A stretch of DNA of 64,000 nt from Silene conica (lineage: Eukaryota; Streptophyta; Magnoliopsida; Caryophyllales; Caryophyllaceae). The position numbers were made by a program, and so were the translations under genes. Numbering within the stretch: position 1 is the stretch's first letter; each line of letters starts with the position of its first letter. The notes below the pieces were generated by a model. It saw only the letters and a program-made list of their open reading frames with translations. It did no database searches and was not told where the DNA came from. Shown here one piece after another: positions 33,056-44,018 of this stretch. Where the stretch lies: assembly GCA_029255685.2 (NCBI GenBank), contig CM055316.2:77312861-77376860 (forward strand), given 5' to 3'.

Positions 33056-34060
33056 TTGATGCCCCCGTGGTTTTCACTTTTCCCACTTGTACCCCTGTGT
33101 ATAGCACTTTACAAGCCGTACCCCTAAATGTTATTAGTTAAACCCATCAGTAGCCAAACATGTTTATGCCGTCTGTTTTAGACGTTAAGTGTCATGTTGG
33201 CACTCTATTTGCCACATAAGCACCTGACTTGGCAAAGGGTTTTTCTCATTGATGCCCCTGTGGTTTTACTTTTCCCACTCGTATCCCTGCATTTTTGCAT
33301 TTTCGGTTTCGACGTCCCTTTTAAATTAATAAAAAAAATGTAATATATCGTTTATTATATCTCTTTCTATATCGCATGAGATATTACCGTTATATATTAC
33401 CTTTAATTTTATTTAAAAAAATTTTTTTATCTAATATTCACAACTTATTTTATATTAAGTGGACCAAGACGAGTGTCATTACCTGTTAATGCTCATATCG
33501 ACCCTGCGGCGTCACTTACCTATTTCATCATTGAAGCACCAACTAAATTTTAAATTCTCAGTTCCCTCTTTCTTTTGATCTATCATAACTTGTTCCCATA
33601 TTTTTTCGGTTTCGATAAATTTTGTATTTATAGTCTTTTACGGGTAATTTGAGGTCGGGTTAATTTTAAATTTTTTAATCAAAATATTTCTGACACTTTT
33701 ACTATTTAAGTAAATTTAACAATTGATTGTTTCAGTAAAATCTTCGGATATCAACAATAGGATATATTTGTAATACCTTGGATTATACATCGGAAAATTT
33801 GAACTTTAATTTGGATATCCGACTCATGTAATTTCAATTCCAACAATTTTTTCACTCCTTTTTTTATTATTTTTTACGCAAGGTTACAAATGGGAAAAGT
33901 GAAAACCATAGGGGCATCAACGGGAACATCGTTTGCCAAGTCAGGTGCTTATTTGGCAAATAGAGTGCCAACATGGCACTTAACGTCTAAAACAGACGGT
34001 ATAAACATGTTTGACTACTGATGGGTTTAACTAATTAAGTTTAGGGGTACGACTAGTAAT
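33056..34060. mobile_element. Non-coding element with about 170-bp terminal inverted arms
   Basis: Bases 33110-33287 and 33886-34055 are reverse complements with few differences. Shared blocks include ACCCATCAGTAG, GACGTTAAGTG, GTTGGCACTCTATTTGCCA and AGCACCTGACTTGGCAA. The left side additionally starts with GGGTTTTTCCCATTGATGCC (33056), whose near-copy recurs inside the arm at 33237. About 600 bp of AT-rich non-coding DNA lies between the arms. Long arms and no coding fit a Mutator-like or foldback element. The target duplication was not resolved. Confidence 0.7.
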
Positions 34061-35859
34061 TTTAATTGAAAAATGTATAAATTTGCTTACTAGGATTAGG
34101 AAATTCGATACTCCGTATTCAATAATATGTCTGAAAATATCTCAGCAATTGTCGAAACTGTCATGACCAAGAGTTATCACCCCGCACCTGCTCCAGTTGA
34201 GGTGGGGACGGATAGAGCTTCGACGGGTACAAGAATTGTAACCGCCATGGGTAGTAGAACGGGGATGATTTTGCGTGTTGCTCCCTTCATACCCGTCTAC
34301 CCGTCAATTATTATAAAAATTAATACCATTATTACGATAATTTTACAAATATTATTTTGTTATAAATAAGACGTAAGGTTCAAAATAGCTGTTTTACAAA
34401 GTGTTCTACACCTCTTTAGAAAATAACTAAAAGTCTAAAATATATCTCTACAAAAGGAGTAGAATTTAACTCATTCTGATTGGTTGATTGAAATAAGAAA
34501 AAAAAACTACCCACTAACTTTAGTTTGATTTAATTTCACTCTCTCCTAAATTCACATTTCGTCATTGTCATAATAAAATACGATACGATCAAATTATTGT
34601 TCATCGAAAATATAAATAACAGTATAGAACGTTTCAATAAATTACGATATAGAACGGTCCAAACATAAAAATCAAATCCGAAAAACAAAAAATTACAAAC
34701 ACGAAAAATAATTACAGTCCAAAAATTAAATTACATTATATTCTCCAATTTTTCAATCAAATCAAATATAAATTAAGATACCAAACAAAATAAAAGACGG
34801 TAAAATACGATATACAACGGTCCAGTATATATCAAAATTATTACGTTTTCGCCAATGTCGTAATAAAAATCCTGTATATTAGGAAAAAAACTAAAATCAG
34901 CACAAAAAATAAACAAAACGGGAATTCCAACCTAAATAACTCAAAGTCAACTAAAAATTATTTAGGTGGGGGATATTACGTTTATTAATCAGGTTACATA
35001 TTAACGATTAATGATAATACTAATTATAATACTAATACTAATAAAAATACTGGAATAAAATACTGGAAATAAACCGAAAATCTAAAAATTATAATTTTAT
35101 TATGCTAAAAAACCTGCAAATTAATCTTATTCATGTAGATCTACTCTTAAGAGATTGAGACGATATTGATAATAATCAAATAATTGACAGTTATAAAGAA
35201 CACACAAGTAGGTAATAAAAAAAACATGAGATCAATTTTTCTAATAAAAAATCCATTAATTTTGAAACCATAGCAAATAAAATTTGCTTTTTACATTAGT
35301 AATGAAATAGGGCGGATTTTTTAGCAAAAAAATGGTTTTTTTTAGTAATTCATGATTGATAATAATTTATATATTATCTACTTAATTTTTATTTTGAATT
35401 ATATTTGTACTGTATTCATTAGTCACATATTTATTAATAACCAATATTTAAAAACAGAACCGTACATTTGTTGTACGGGTATAAAATTAGTTATATAAAC
35501 AACCCCCTGAAAATAGAAATGGATAGTGATTAAACCAACTTGTACGGAAAAAAAAATCGGAAAATTTTATTGTATAGCGGCTTGATGAGTAGGTGGGGCG
35601 GGTTGGTTTTGAAAACTTGTACCCGCAATGAATAGTTGGGGAGGGGATGATTTTGGAAATTTTTTTACCGTCATGGGTGATGGGGCGGGGATGGGTTAGC
35701 ATCGGATTCATCGGATTGTACGTGGCCTAGATCCATTATTAGCTTCCAAATACGACGACCGCACCCACTTCTCAATTCTCATTCTGCTCTTCCTCAGGTA
35801 CGCTACCATTTCTCTGCCACTTTACAATTAACATCTTTTAATCGCTCCAATCTGTTATA
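34061..35859. other. Intergenic: AT-rich, no gene recognised
   Basis: There are long AT-rich stretches without coding signal. GGGGACGGAT/ACGGGTACAAG words (34200-34300) and GATGGGGCGGGGATGGG (35675-35695) look like degenerate MITE ends. Bases 35760-35797 resemble an exon end followed by GTACGC, a possible donor site. Confidence 0.35.
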
Positions 35860-35948
35860 CTCCCACGGTCACAATCAATTGTTCACCGTTAATTAAAATC
35901 CCGCTCACAAAGAATATAAAATATAAGCAATGATTGTAATGGAGAGAG
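35860..35948. mobile_element. Stowaway-like MITE (89 bp)
   Basis: It begins CTCCCACGGTCACAATCA, close to the Stowaway consensus CTCCCTCCGTCCCAATCA, and ends TGATTGTAATGGAGAGAG. TA dinucleotides flank it at 35858-35859 and 35949-35950. The terminal repeats are imperfect. Confidence 0.6.
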
Positions 35949-36244
35949 TAGTATTAACTTGATTTAATTACATTGCTATTTTTCAGGCCAAAAATGGAGT
36001 ATGTGCTCTCCCAACAAGCGAAGGCATCGAGCCCAGAATCGTGATCAGTCACGTCAAATTGGTTCGTTAAATTATACAGTAAGATTCAACGAAACCGTTC
36101 AGGGTTCTGGCAACAATTATGCTAGCCATCGAAAGAGATAAAAACATTCGGAGTTTAGTAATTATGAATTACAAACTGTAAATAAGAATACTGATAACAA
36201 AAACTTGGAAAAAACATGTCAGGAAGACTTACAAAAGTTAAGTT
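35949..36244. other. Possible exon fragment and RLP 3' region
   Basis: TGCTATTTTTCAG ends at 35987, followed by GCCAAAAATGGAG. Together with the donor-like site near 35797 this looks like a leader intron and start of a plus-strand gene, but the frame from ATG 35995 closes after about 16 codons. On the minus strand, TGTAAGTC just after the RLP stop (near 36230) could be the 3'-UTR intron donor. Confidence 0.3.
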
Positions 36245-39130
36245 TTAAGATCTACTCCAAGCTCTGGCTATTTTAACAACACATATAACATACATCTTGT
36301 CTCTTGTATCTTCATAGAATCGGAAATAAGCATGTCTCCATGATCTTTTCAGAACTAAAGTGCCACAAACTCCCCAAAATCCTATGATAAATCCAAGAAT
36401 AACACTTATGTACAATCCTAGCATGAAGCCGTCTTTCGTGTCTTGCTTGCCTTTTCCAATTGGTGCGATGGTTGGTACTTCATCTCTGGTACATTTAGGA
36501 AGCGGTGCTCCGCAAAGTCCGGGGTTTCCCATGTATGATGAAACATCAAAGCCTTGCAATTGTGTACTAGTGGGAATCACCCCTGTCAAGTTGTTGTCGG
36601 AGATGTCTAATGTAGATAGACCAGTAATTTGAGCTAAACTTGGAGGAATTTCACCGGAAAGATGGTTATGTGATAAATCAAGAGATTCCAAAGAGGCGAG
36701 TTGGCCAATTCTTGACACAATACCACCAGTAAGATTGTTCCTTGATAGATTTAAGAATTTCATACCAACAAGGCTTGATATGCCTTCTGGAATATGGCCT
36801 TCTAGCTTATTGTTGGAAAGATCAATGCCTTTTAGTAACATTAACGACTTGAAACCAGCAAATGTTTGTTCATTATATTTCCACATAAAGCTTTCAGAAT
36901 CTGAAGAATATCCGTCTGCTAAAGGCGTCAAGCTTTCAATGGACTCATCATCTGTGTGAGTCATGCTTACGAGTTTGTATAAACATGTTGGAATGGTTCC
37001 AGAGATGTAGTTGTCGGAAAGGTCCAAGAATTGGAGGCTAGAAAGATGACAAAAGCTTGTAGGTAGAACACCAACAAAGCGATTACTTTGTAGGCTAAGA
37101 ATGGCAAGATTTCCAAAAATATGCCCAAAGTCAAGGGGTATGCGACCCGTGAATGAGTTATTTGCAAGGTCAAGAATTAACAACGACGTGCAATTCAACA
37201 AGGACACCGGTAGTTCACCAGATAGATTATTGTTGCTTAAGTGTAGACCACCAAGTCCATCTAACTCACCTATAGATGTCGGTAAGTTTCCCCAAAGACT
37301 ATTGTTCTCTAAATGCAGGTTATCTAATTGATCGAAATAGTTCCAACAGTCCGGAAACTCTTCTGAAAAGAAGTTGCTTGATAAGTCAAGATCGAAAAGA
37401 TGCATTTGTGTATGTGGGCACAAGAAAGGAGTAAGGCCTTTCGAAAACTTGTTGTTGCTTAAATACAGAATGGATACAGTGTTCCTTAGGAATGTGGGTA
37501 TTGCACCTTCCAAGAGGTTGTACCTAAGTCTAATGTCAGGTTGGTTGTCAAAATTGATTGATATATTTGGAAGCGTACCATTAATCATATTGTGAGACAT
37601 GTCTAGATATCTAATTCCCAAACTCGTGCTTGAGTTCCAAAAGGAAATAGGAATAATACCTGAAATACTAGCATTGGATATATCAATCCATGACAAGTTT
37701 TTTTGAGTTGTGACCCACATCGGAAAATAAGGGCCTATCTTACACGACCCCAAAATTAGTGTATACAGTTGAAATGGAGGGATCCAATCAGCGCTAATAT
37801 TAACCACAATTTCCATGTTCATAGACAAGTCCAACAAAAGTAATTTTGAAAAGTTTGATAAGTGGGCAGTTGTGATTGTTCCAATCAAAGAATTTGAAGA
37901 AAGATCCAAAGCCTCAAGCATTGTCAATTTCCAAAGTGATTGACTAATGGTTCCATGCAAATTATTTGAAGAAAGATGCAAACCCTCAAGCATCGTGAGT
38001 TTCCCAAGTGATTGATTAATGGTTCCATCGAGTTGATTATCATCGACGACTAATTCTCTCAAGGAAGAAAATGCGCCAATGTTGTCTGGAATCGAGCCCC
38101 AAACTTGGTTTTCACTTAACTGTAGGGACAATAATGCCTTGTGTGGACATTTAGAAAAGGATTGGATGATGTCACTGAACTTGTAGTTGAGATTGGTATA
38201 ACTCAAATCTAAGGTTTGCAAGCTACACAAATTATCAAGTAGTTTCATTGAACTTCCAGACGATTGCAAACTATTTCCGAACATCTGATTTTCAGAGAGA
38301 TCAAGATTGGTAAGGCTAATCTCAAGTCCGCTCAAGTTTAACAACCACTCAAATATTGACGCGTCATTCAAGTTATTATGTGAAAGGCTGAGGACGGTGA
38401 GTGTAGTTGATGAATTAACATATGAAACGGAAAGTGGTGAGTTTAGATATAGTTTACAACTATCCAAACGAAGGTCTTGTAAGAAAGGCATGTCGCTAAC
38501 AATAGAGAGCCACGCGTTTGCAGTCGTACTCAGATCAATAACACTTAAATCCAGTTCCCTTAAGAACCTCAAATGCGAAAGCCACCACAAGCTTTCCGCC
38601 CTTAGTTCCATGTTCCTACTAAGATCGAGAGATGTTAAACTAGAAAGATTTCCGATTTCTTGGGGAATCACCCCCGTAAACCCAGTCTCCGAGAGATTAA
38701 GGTGCTCTAAGCTAGCAAGTGAACCTATAAACTTTGGTAATGCTTGCTGGAAATTATTAAAACTAAGGTCCAAATATTTCAAATGCTTCAAGTTAAGTAA
38801 AGAAACACTGAGTGTACCTTCTAGATAACCCTCGTCAGAGCCATGAAGATTGAGACCGATAACATGGCCAGATTGGTTGTTGCAATATATACCTTGCCAT
38901 TGACAGCAGTCCAGAGTACTGTGTCCCCAATCATCGAGAATCCCGCAATTATTGACGACACGAGTGTCCTGTTTAAACTGAAGCAGTGCATCTCTGTCAG
39001 TCTCTACACAATGGATGTCGGCAAGAATGCCTTGGCAGCTACAATAGGTTATTAGCCACGCACTAAAGAGTAGTTGGAGAAGGTGAAGGTGATTATATAA
39101 TTTACTGGGGAAATCGAAATGGGCCGTCAT
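36245..39130 (-). CDS. LRR receptor-like protein, EIX1/2-like (intact, 961 aa)
   Basis: This single-exon gene is an inverted close relative of the gene at 22608. The signal peptide contains LLQLLFSAWLITYCSC. The N-cap has CVETDRDALLQFKQDTR and DCCQWQGIYCNNQSGHV. An LRR series follows, with an apparent internal duplication near residues 350-420: the LRR pair around QSLGKLTMLEGLHLSSNNLHG is repeated as QSLWKLTMLEALDLSSNSL, giving one extra repeat over its relatives. The island has MWKYNEQTF, and GNPGLCGAPLPKC ends the ectodomain. The helix includes GFIIGFWG. The tail YFRFYEDTRDKMYVICVVKIARAWSRS keeps YFRF. The frame is open throughout. Family role: cell-surface perception through SOBIR1-type partners; the ligand is unknown. 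Confidence 0.94.
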   Translation of the reverse strand: MTAHFDFPSKLYNHLHLLQLLFSAWLITYCSCQGILADIHCVETDRDALLQFKQDTRVVNNCGILDDWGHSTLDCCQWQGIYCNNQSGHVIGLNLHGSDEGYLEGTLSVSLLNLKHLKYLDLSFNNFQQALPKFIGSLASLEHLNLSETGFTGVIPQEIGNLSSLTSLDLSRNMELRAESLWWLSHLRFLRELDLSVIDLSTTANAWLSIVSDMPFLQDLRLDSCKLYLNSPLSVSYVNSSTTLTVLSLSHNNLNDASIFEWLLNLSGLEISLTNLDLSENQMFGNSLQSSGSSMKLLDNLCSLQTLDLSYTNLNYKFSDIIQSFSKCPHKALLSLQLSENQVWGSIPDNIGAFSSLRELVVDDNQLDGTINQSLGKLTMLEGLHLSSNNLHGTISQSLWKLTMLEALDLSSNSLIGTITTAHLSNFSKLLLLDLSMNMEIVVNISADWIPPFQLYTLILGSCKIGPYFPMWVTTQKNLSWIDISNASISGIIPISFWNSSTSLGIRYLDMSHNMINGTLPNISINFDNQPDIRLRYNLLEGAIPTFLRNTVSILYLSNNKFSKGLTPFLCPHTQMHLFDLDLSSNFFSEEFPDCWNYFDQLDNLHLENNSLWGNLPTSIGELDGLGGLHLSNNNLSGELPVSLLNCTSLLILDLANNSFTGRIPLDFGHIFGNLAILSLQSNRFVGVLPTSFCHLSSLQFLDLSDNYISGTIPTCLYKLVSMTHTDDESIESLTPLADGYSSDSESFMWKYNEQTFAGFKSLMLLKGIDLSNNKLEGHIPEGISSLVGMKFLNLSRNNLTGGIVSRIGQLASLESLDLSHNHLSGEIPPSLAQITGLSTLDISDNNLTGVIPTSTQLQGFDVSSYMGNPGLCGAPLPKCTRDEVPTIAPIGKGKQDTKDGFMLGLYISVILGFIIGFWGVCGTLVLKRSWRHAYFRFYEDTRDKMYVICVVKIARAWSRS

Positions 39131-39200
39131 TTTTATGTAAAACAGTAAAAGTGTTGGTCTTTAAATATATTTTTAGAAAGTTGGTGTATGAATGAATGTA

Positions 39201-39207
39201 TTTATAG
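39201..39207 (-). promoter_or_regulatory. TATA box of the minus-strand RLP gene
   Basis: CTATAAA on the minus strand lies about 71-77 bases upstream of the ATG at 39130. Confidence 0.55.
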
Positions 39208-40921
39208 TAGTCTGTACTCTGTACTCTGTATAATCTATATACTCTGTATTAAGTGTTGGTTCTATTTTTTTAAAATGATGAGGAGGTTTGATCCTCCCCG
39301 TGATAATCACCACATACCATATAAGCAGTTTAATCCATGGGTTACCCCTTCACTGGAAGACATGTGGCTAAGTCTGATCGTCTCGCAGTCTATTCTTTGA
39401 ATGTTTGAAGAAAACCCGGATCTCTACTAGACCAAAACCAATTCGTTTGTTGGTTCTAAATTAAGTGTTGGTGTTGTGGATGCTGTTTTCATGATTGGGC
39501 AATTGAATAAGTCTGTTTTCATGATTGGGCAATTGAATAAGTCTTTGTCTTTTCGAGTGTTTAAAACAAAGAATATTCAATAATATGTAGCCAATGAAAA
39601 ATACTTCGGTCAAATATTTGACAAACGTGTGTTTAATGATGTAGAAGTAGAATATTAAAGCATAATGATGCCGCATTTTCCGGTGATGCTCAATTTCAGC
39701 ACCCCTTTTTATATATAACTTATTTTATTGAAACTTTTTACTAATTCTATGTGATATACTCATTATTATTATTGGGACCGCACATATTACATATGAGAGG
39801 GTGACGCTAACTTGTAGCTTCTTCGGAACCTTAGAATTCAAAAACAAGTGATTCGGAAATGATTTATCATCATTTAGGATTAAGGGACCCTTGACAATCA
39901 AAATAATTTGTTTCATTTTTATAAATAACCCCCTTAGATATCGTTTAATCTAAAAATTATGCTCTAATGTTGTTGACACGAACAATTTTTTTATAAAACT
40001 CGATCTATATACGACATTATGACCCAAATTTATGTAATACGGAGTATTAGAGTTGATCAAATGACCCATGCCCCAAAAACCCGACCCGACCTGATCCTTT
40101 TTTTCCCGGGTTTGGGCTAAACTCCCGGGCCCAAAAAAGCCCAAAGCCCGGCCCCAGTTTTAATAGTTCGTGTAATGTGTAGTTGTGTATACTGTATAAG
40201 TAAGCAAAAAGTAAAAAAGCCGCTGATTATTGATATGCTTCTGCCTACGGCCAAGTTCTATATTCATGTTATTAATATCAAGTTGGGTTCATTTGACTTG
40301 AAATTGTGGATTAGAATTTGCTCAAAACTTGTTTCAAGTCTTTTTTTTTTTAGTTGTATTTTTTTCAATGTGCGCTTTTTGCCTATTTCATATTTGAAGG
40401 TGCCACGAGTCGTAAGGGCAAAAAAATCTCGATCTAATCCGAGGGCTCGTTTGAGCCCACATGGGTTGGATTTGGGTTAAAGAAAAAGGCTCATTAACTT
40501 GGCCAGCACTACCCAACAATTAGAGGTAATACATCGGATGTAACATCCTCCTACTATTGCTTACCCCTATTATTGATTCTTTAACCCGATACATTTGCCG
40601 CCACGTCACCGCCACAGTACAAACTCAACCTTACAGAACCAATGTAAATCTCACTCATAATTCACTCAGTACAAAAGTTTAATTTTTACACATCAAATGC
40701 GCAAAGATGGGTCCCATGTACAGTAAACCAAGTTTTTCTGCACAAACGTTCATCTTGAAACGAAAGATAAACCGTACTCAACAATGGTGTCAGTTCGTTC
40801 ATCTGTTATGAACCCCTCCAATGAACACCATTATGGTTGCTCTTACGACTTAAAATTAAATAATATACCTAAACTAGTCTTACCTTACCTTACTTTACCT
40901 TATTCATGACAGTATTCACAA
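39208..40921. other. Intergenic: RLP upstream region, no gene
   Basis: A perfect 30-bp tandem pair (unit TGTTTTCATGATTGGGCAAT...) lies at 39484-39513 and 39514-39543. Bases 40070-40160 hold CCCGACC/CCCGGG words and 40440-40480 TGGGTTGGATTTGGG, suggesting degenerate MITE ends. The rest is AT-rich. Confidence 0.4.
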
Positions 40922-41370
40922 TTTTTTTTTAGGCAGACGTAAAGAAATGCACAGTCTAAGAAACATAGGCGTTTTTAGCAAGACTATGTGCAATCTTGTT
41001 CAAACACCATGATAAGAAATTAAAACTTAAACAATGAAAAAACGGGATCATTGCGTTAATGTCACGGAGAAGCCCTCTAGTGTCATGGAAGGGTCTTACA
41101 GCCCCAAAAACCGGTAGCAAAAGTTGAAGGCAATCCGTCGACATATCCAAATGCCTAATCTTGCGCTCCAGAGTACATTGAATAGCGTTCCTAATAGCCT
41201 AAGTTTCCGCTTGAATCGTGGATTCAGCCTGAAAGGTTATGGATGAGTGGATCATAAACAATCCACCCTACCGAAGCCTTTCTATCTATGTTCCATCCAG
41301 CATCGACCTTAATTATAAACGGTCTGCAGAATCCTTTGTTCCCTATCAAAAAACATGGATAAAAGTTTGG
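40922..41370 (-). pseudogene. LINE 3' end: RNase H-like domain and poly-A
   Basis: The minus strand reads VDAGWNIDRKASVGWIVYD and, in a second frame segment, STDCLQLL...HDTRGLLRDI...FLSWCLNKIAHSLAK, the plant LINE-type RNase H (RVT_3) fold. A short tail follows to an A run (T run at 40922-40930 on plus). In-frame breaks near 41215 disable it. It matches a second copy at 61613-61888. Confidence 0.7.
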
Positions 41371-42412
41371 GTTATTCTACCTGGTAACCCTCTATTTTTT
41401 TTAATTCTACGTGGTAACCCTACTTTTTAGTGAACACACGTGGTAACCCTCAACTTTGTTAATATGTATTGCCGTGACCCTTAACTTTTTTTCCGTCAAA
41501 TTTGTCCGTTAAGTAAGTGACGTGGCCAATTGAATTTTGAGATTTTTTACAAGGTAACCCTCTATTTTTTTTATCCTACAAAATAACTCTATTTTTTTTT
41601 TTACAAAAGAAATAATTAATCTTAAAAATACTCTCTTATTTCCTCAATTTATTATTATTAACACGTTTTTCACTCGATTACTCAAAAGAATGTCAACTCT
41701 CAATATCATCATCTCTTCAAACTATCATTACCATAAATCTCCAAAAACCGGGTTCAATAATTAATAAAGAAATCAACTATTAAGCTTAATGTTTACAAAT
41801 AAGTCTCTATTCCTCAATTGTACCTAACTTTAGTGTGTGAATATGTCGAACAATTAAAGTCATTATTGCATTTACAACATTTTTAGTTTTGGGATATTTG
41901 TTGAGGTTTTAAAACAATTTTTTTTAATTAGATTAATGTTATGAATTAAATTGGGATTGATTATTATAATGCTCGATATATAGTACTTTTACTATGGTAT
42001 TTAGAATATATTATTGGGAATTTTTTGATATCGAACAAGGTTTTTATTGAATTTTTTTATTCAAAACTCGGTCTATTGGAGGGTAATGAGAGTGGATTTG
42101 ACAATTTAGGTGTAATCAAGCAAAATTGTGAAAATAAGATTAATTAAGGGATTATGTTTTTATACACATGTGATTTCTAGAAAAAGTAAGGGTATGTTGT
42201 AAAAATTTGAAAAATATAGGGTTACCTGGTAGAAAATATTAAAATTCAATTTGTCACGTCACATACTTAATGGACAAAATTGACGGAAAAATAATTAAGG
42301 GTCACGACAATACATATTAATAAAGTTGAGAGTTATTGTGTGTGATCGCTGAAAAGTAGGATTACTGTGTAGAATTTGAAAAAATACAGGGTTACCAGGT
42401 AGAATTGATGTT
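41371..42412. mobile_element. Non-coding element with about 200-bp terminal inverted arms (GGTAACCCT family)
   Basis: The left arm (41371-41590) carries TTCTACCTGGTAACCCTCTA, GTGGTAACCCT, AATATGTATTGCCGTGACCC and CCGTTAAGTAAGTGACGTGG. The right arm (about 42190-42412) carries the complements in reverse order, ending GGGTTACCAGGTAGAA. The 600-bp centre is AT-rich and non-coding. The GGTAACCCT unit recurs several times in each arm. The target duplication is not resolved. It lies between a LINE end and an RLP fragment. Confidence 0.75.
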
Positions 42413-42613
42413 ACCTTCAACTACCGGTCATTCCCCTTGTTTTAGTGGAATTGATTTGAGGGCTTATGATTATTCGCATGGACGGTAAACGTGAGAGTTA
42501 ATTTAGGGTTTATTTTATTTTTTTGGGATTTGTTGATTAAGTGAGAAGAGAGAATAAATGAAAGTGTTTATGGGTGGGTAGTGTTATGACTTATGAGTAA
42601 GTTAACAGTCCAT

Positions 42614-42975
42614 TCATAGGTAGTAGGAGGATGGTATACGGCGCCATTGACAGTAATAAAGGAAACTCTTTTCGATATAGCCAGAGAGATTGAGATTGTA
42701 TATCGCGCCATTGACAGCAATCCTGACGGTGTCCCTAATCATCGAGAATCCCACAACGGTCCACACGAATGCCAAGTTTAAAATGAAGCAGTGCAAGTCT
42801 GTCAGTCTCAACACAATAGGTGCTGTTGTTATTTAACTTGGATGATCGAATTTGGCAGCTACAGTAGGCTAACCACGCACTAAAGAGTAGTTGGAGAAGA
42901 AGAAAGTAGTGATTATATAATTTAGGGGGGGGGGGGGGGTTAGGGTCGTAATTTAGGGGGGAATGAGCTGTTAAT
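42614..42975 (-). pseudogene. Orphan 5' end of an RLP gene
   Basis: On the minus strand this is the start of an EIX-type RLP: PKLYNHYFLLLQLLFSAWLAYCSC, then CVETDRLALLHFKLGIRVDRCGILDD. The Trp of the following DDW is TAG. The original ATG region is altered (ATTAAC in place of ATGACA), a 15-base G run lies at 42925-42939, and the LRRs are missing. The fragment ends near 42614 next to the inverted-arm element. It is clearly dead. Confidence 0.85.
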
Positions 42976-43505
42976 GAGACGAGACAGTTTACGAGCAACT
43001 CGAGATCAGCTCGGTCAAAAATCGGCTCGTGTGAGCTCGGGCTCGGCTCGAGAGCTTAACGAGGCAAGCTGAGCAAATGTTGGCTTGACTCGAAAAACTT
43101 GCGAGCGGCCCGAACATTTGAGATTACATGAGATATTAATCATATTTTACAAAAATATGCTCATATTTTATAAAACTATTTTATCATTATTATATCTTTG
43201 TATCATATATATCAAATATGTTGTTAATTTGCTAAATATATTTACATAAAATCTTCGAACCTTGTTATTGAAAATATCGGAAGAAAAAAATAAAAAAAAA
43301 TAAACAATTTTATATAGGCTCGATTTGGCTCGAGTTTGGCTCGAGCTCGTGTTAAAGCTCGCACGCTTTGTAAAGAGCGCATGTTTTTCAAGCTCGGGTA
43401 AGATCAGCTCCAACTCGAGCTCCAACTCGAGCTCGAGTTTTGGTAATCGAGCACAAGCCGAGCAAGGCCAAACCCGGGCTTGACTCGGCTCGTTAGAACC
43501 CCTAT
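42976..43505 (-). mobile_element. Degenerate hAT-like MITE rich in CTCGAG
   Basis: The right end, read on minus, is TAGGGGTTCTAACGAGCCGAG. The body alternates GAGCTCGAGC, CGGCTCG and CTCGGG words, a common plant hAT MITE composition. The left end (TTAATGAGACGAGACAG) is a weak complement of the right end. It sits directly against the RLP fragment. The target duplication was not found. Confidence 0.55.
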
Positions 43506-43514
43506 GTATCCATG

Positions 43515-43790
43515 TATTTAAGCTAGACTTCAATAACGAACTGTGAGATGCCTGAAAGTCTGACTTGTACTGACTAAAACCAGAAGCCGTAGAAGTAAGA
43601 CAAGTAATGATTCCAAGAGTGGCAGCGCCCGACACCAAACAGGCAAACATCCCATGTTTAACCTTGCAGCAGTGTTTATTATCAACCCAGAACTGCTTAA
43701 TGAGGACACCTTGTCTCATCCAGGGAATTGAACGCCATACTGTTTCGCTCCTCCGATTGAGTAAACTATGATTGATGCGATACATCACAA
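43515..43790 (-). pseudogene. Possible DUF1218-like exon fragment
   Basis: A minus-strand frame reads ...DNKHCCKVKHGMFACLVSGAATLGIITC..., which resembles the K.G.FA..A...L.....LGI stretch of plant DUF1218 membrane proteins. Only about 80 residues are plausible, with no start or end. It may be a captured exon. The match is from memory and weak. Confidence 0.3.
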
Positions 43791-44018
43791 CCTGTCAATT
43801 TACCATCCAATTGGCAGTTTCTATCAAAGATGCATGTTAGATGATAAATATATTTACAGCTCTTTAAGTTTAACTCGTACACCAACGAGTTTAACCGAAG
43901 ATCATCAACATTCAAACTTGGTTTTATGGCCATCTTTCCACAAAAACAACTGTTCTAAAAAATCAGTCAAAAAAAATTACCAAGAGAAGAAGGTCACACT
44001 GCAAACAATCGGAAAATT

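Noticed and set aside
34127..34369. 80-aa plus-strand ORF
   Set aside because: Within MITE-like GGGACGG/ACGGGTA sequence; no family resemblance.
43168..43788. 206-aa minus-strand ORF with LELELELE
   Set aside because: It is a fusion of a hAT-like MITE (GAGCTC repeats) and a possible exon fragment, not a gene.
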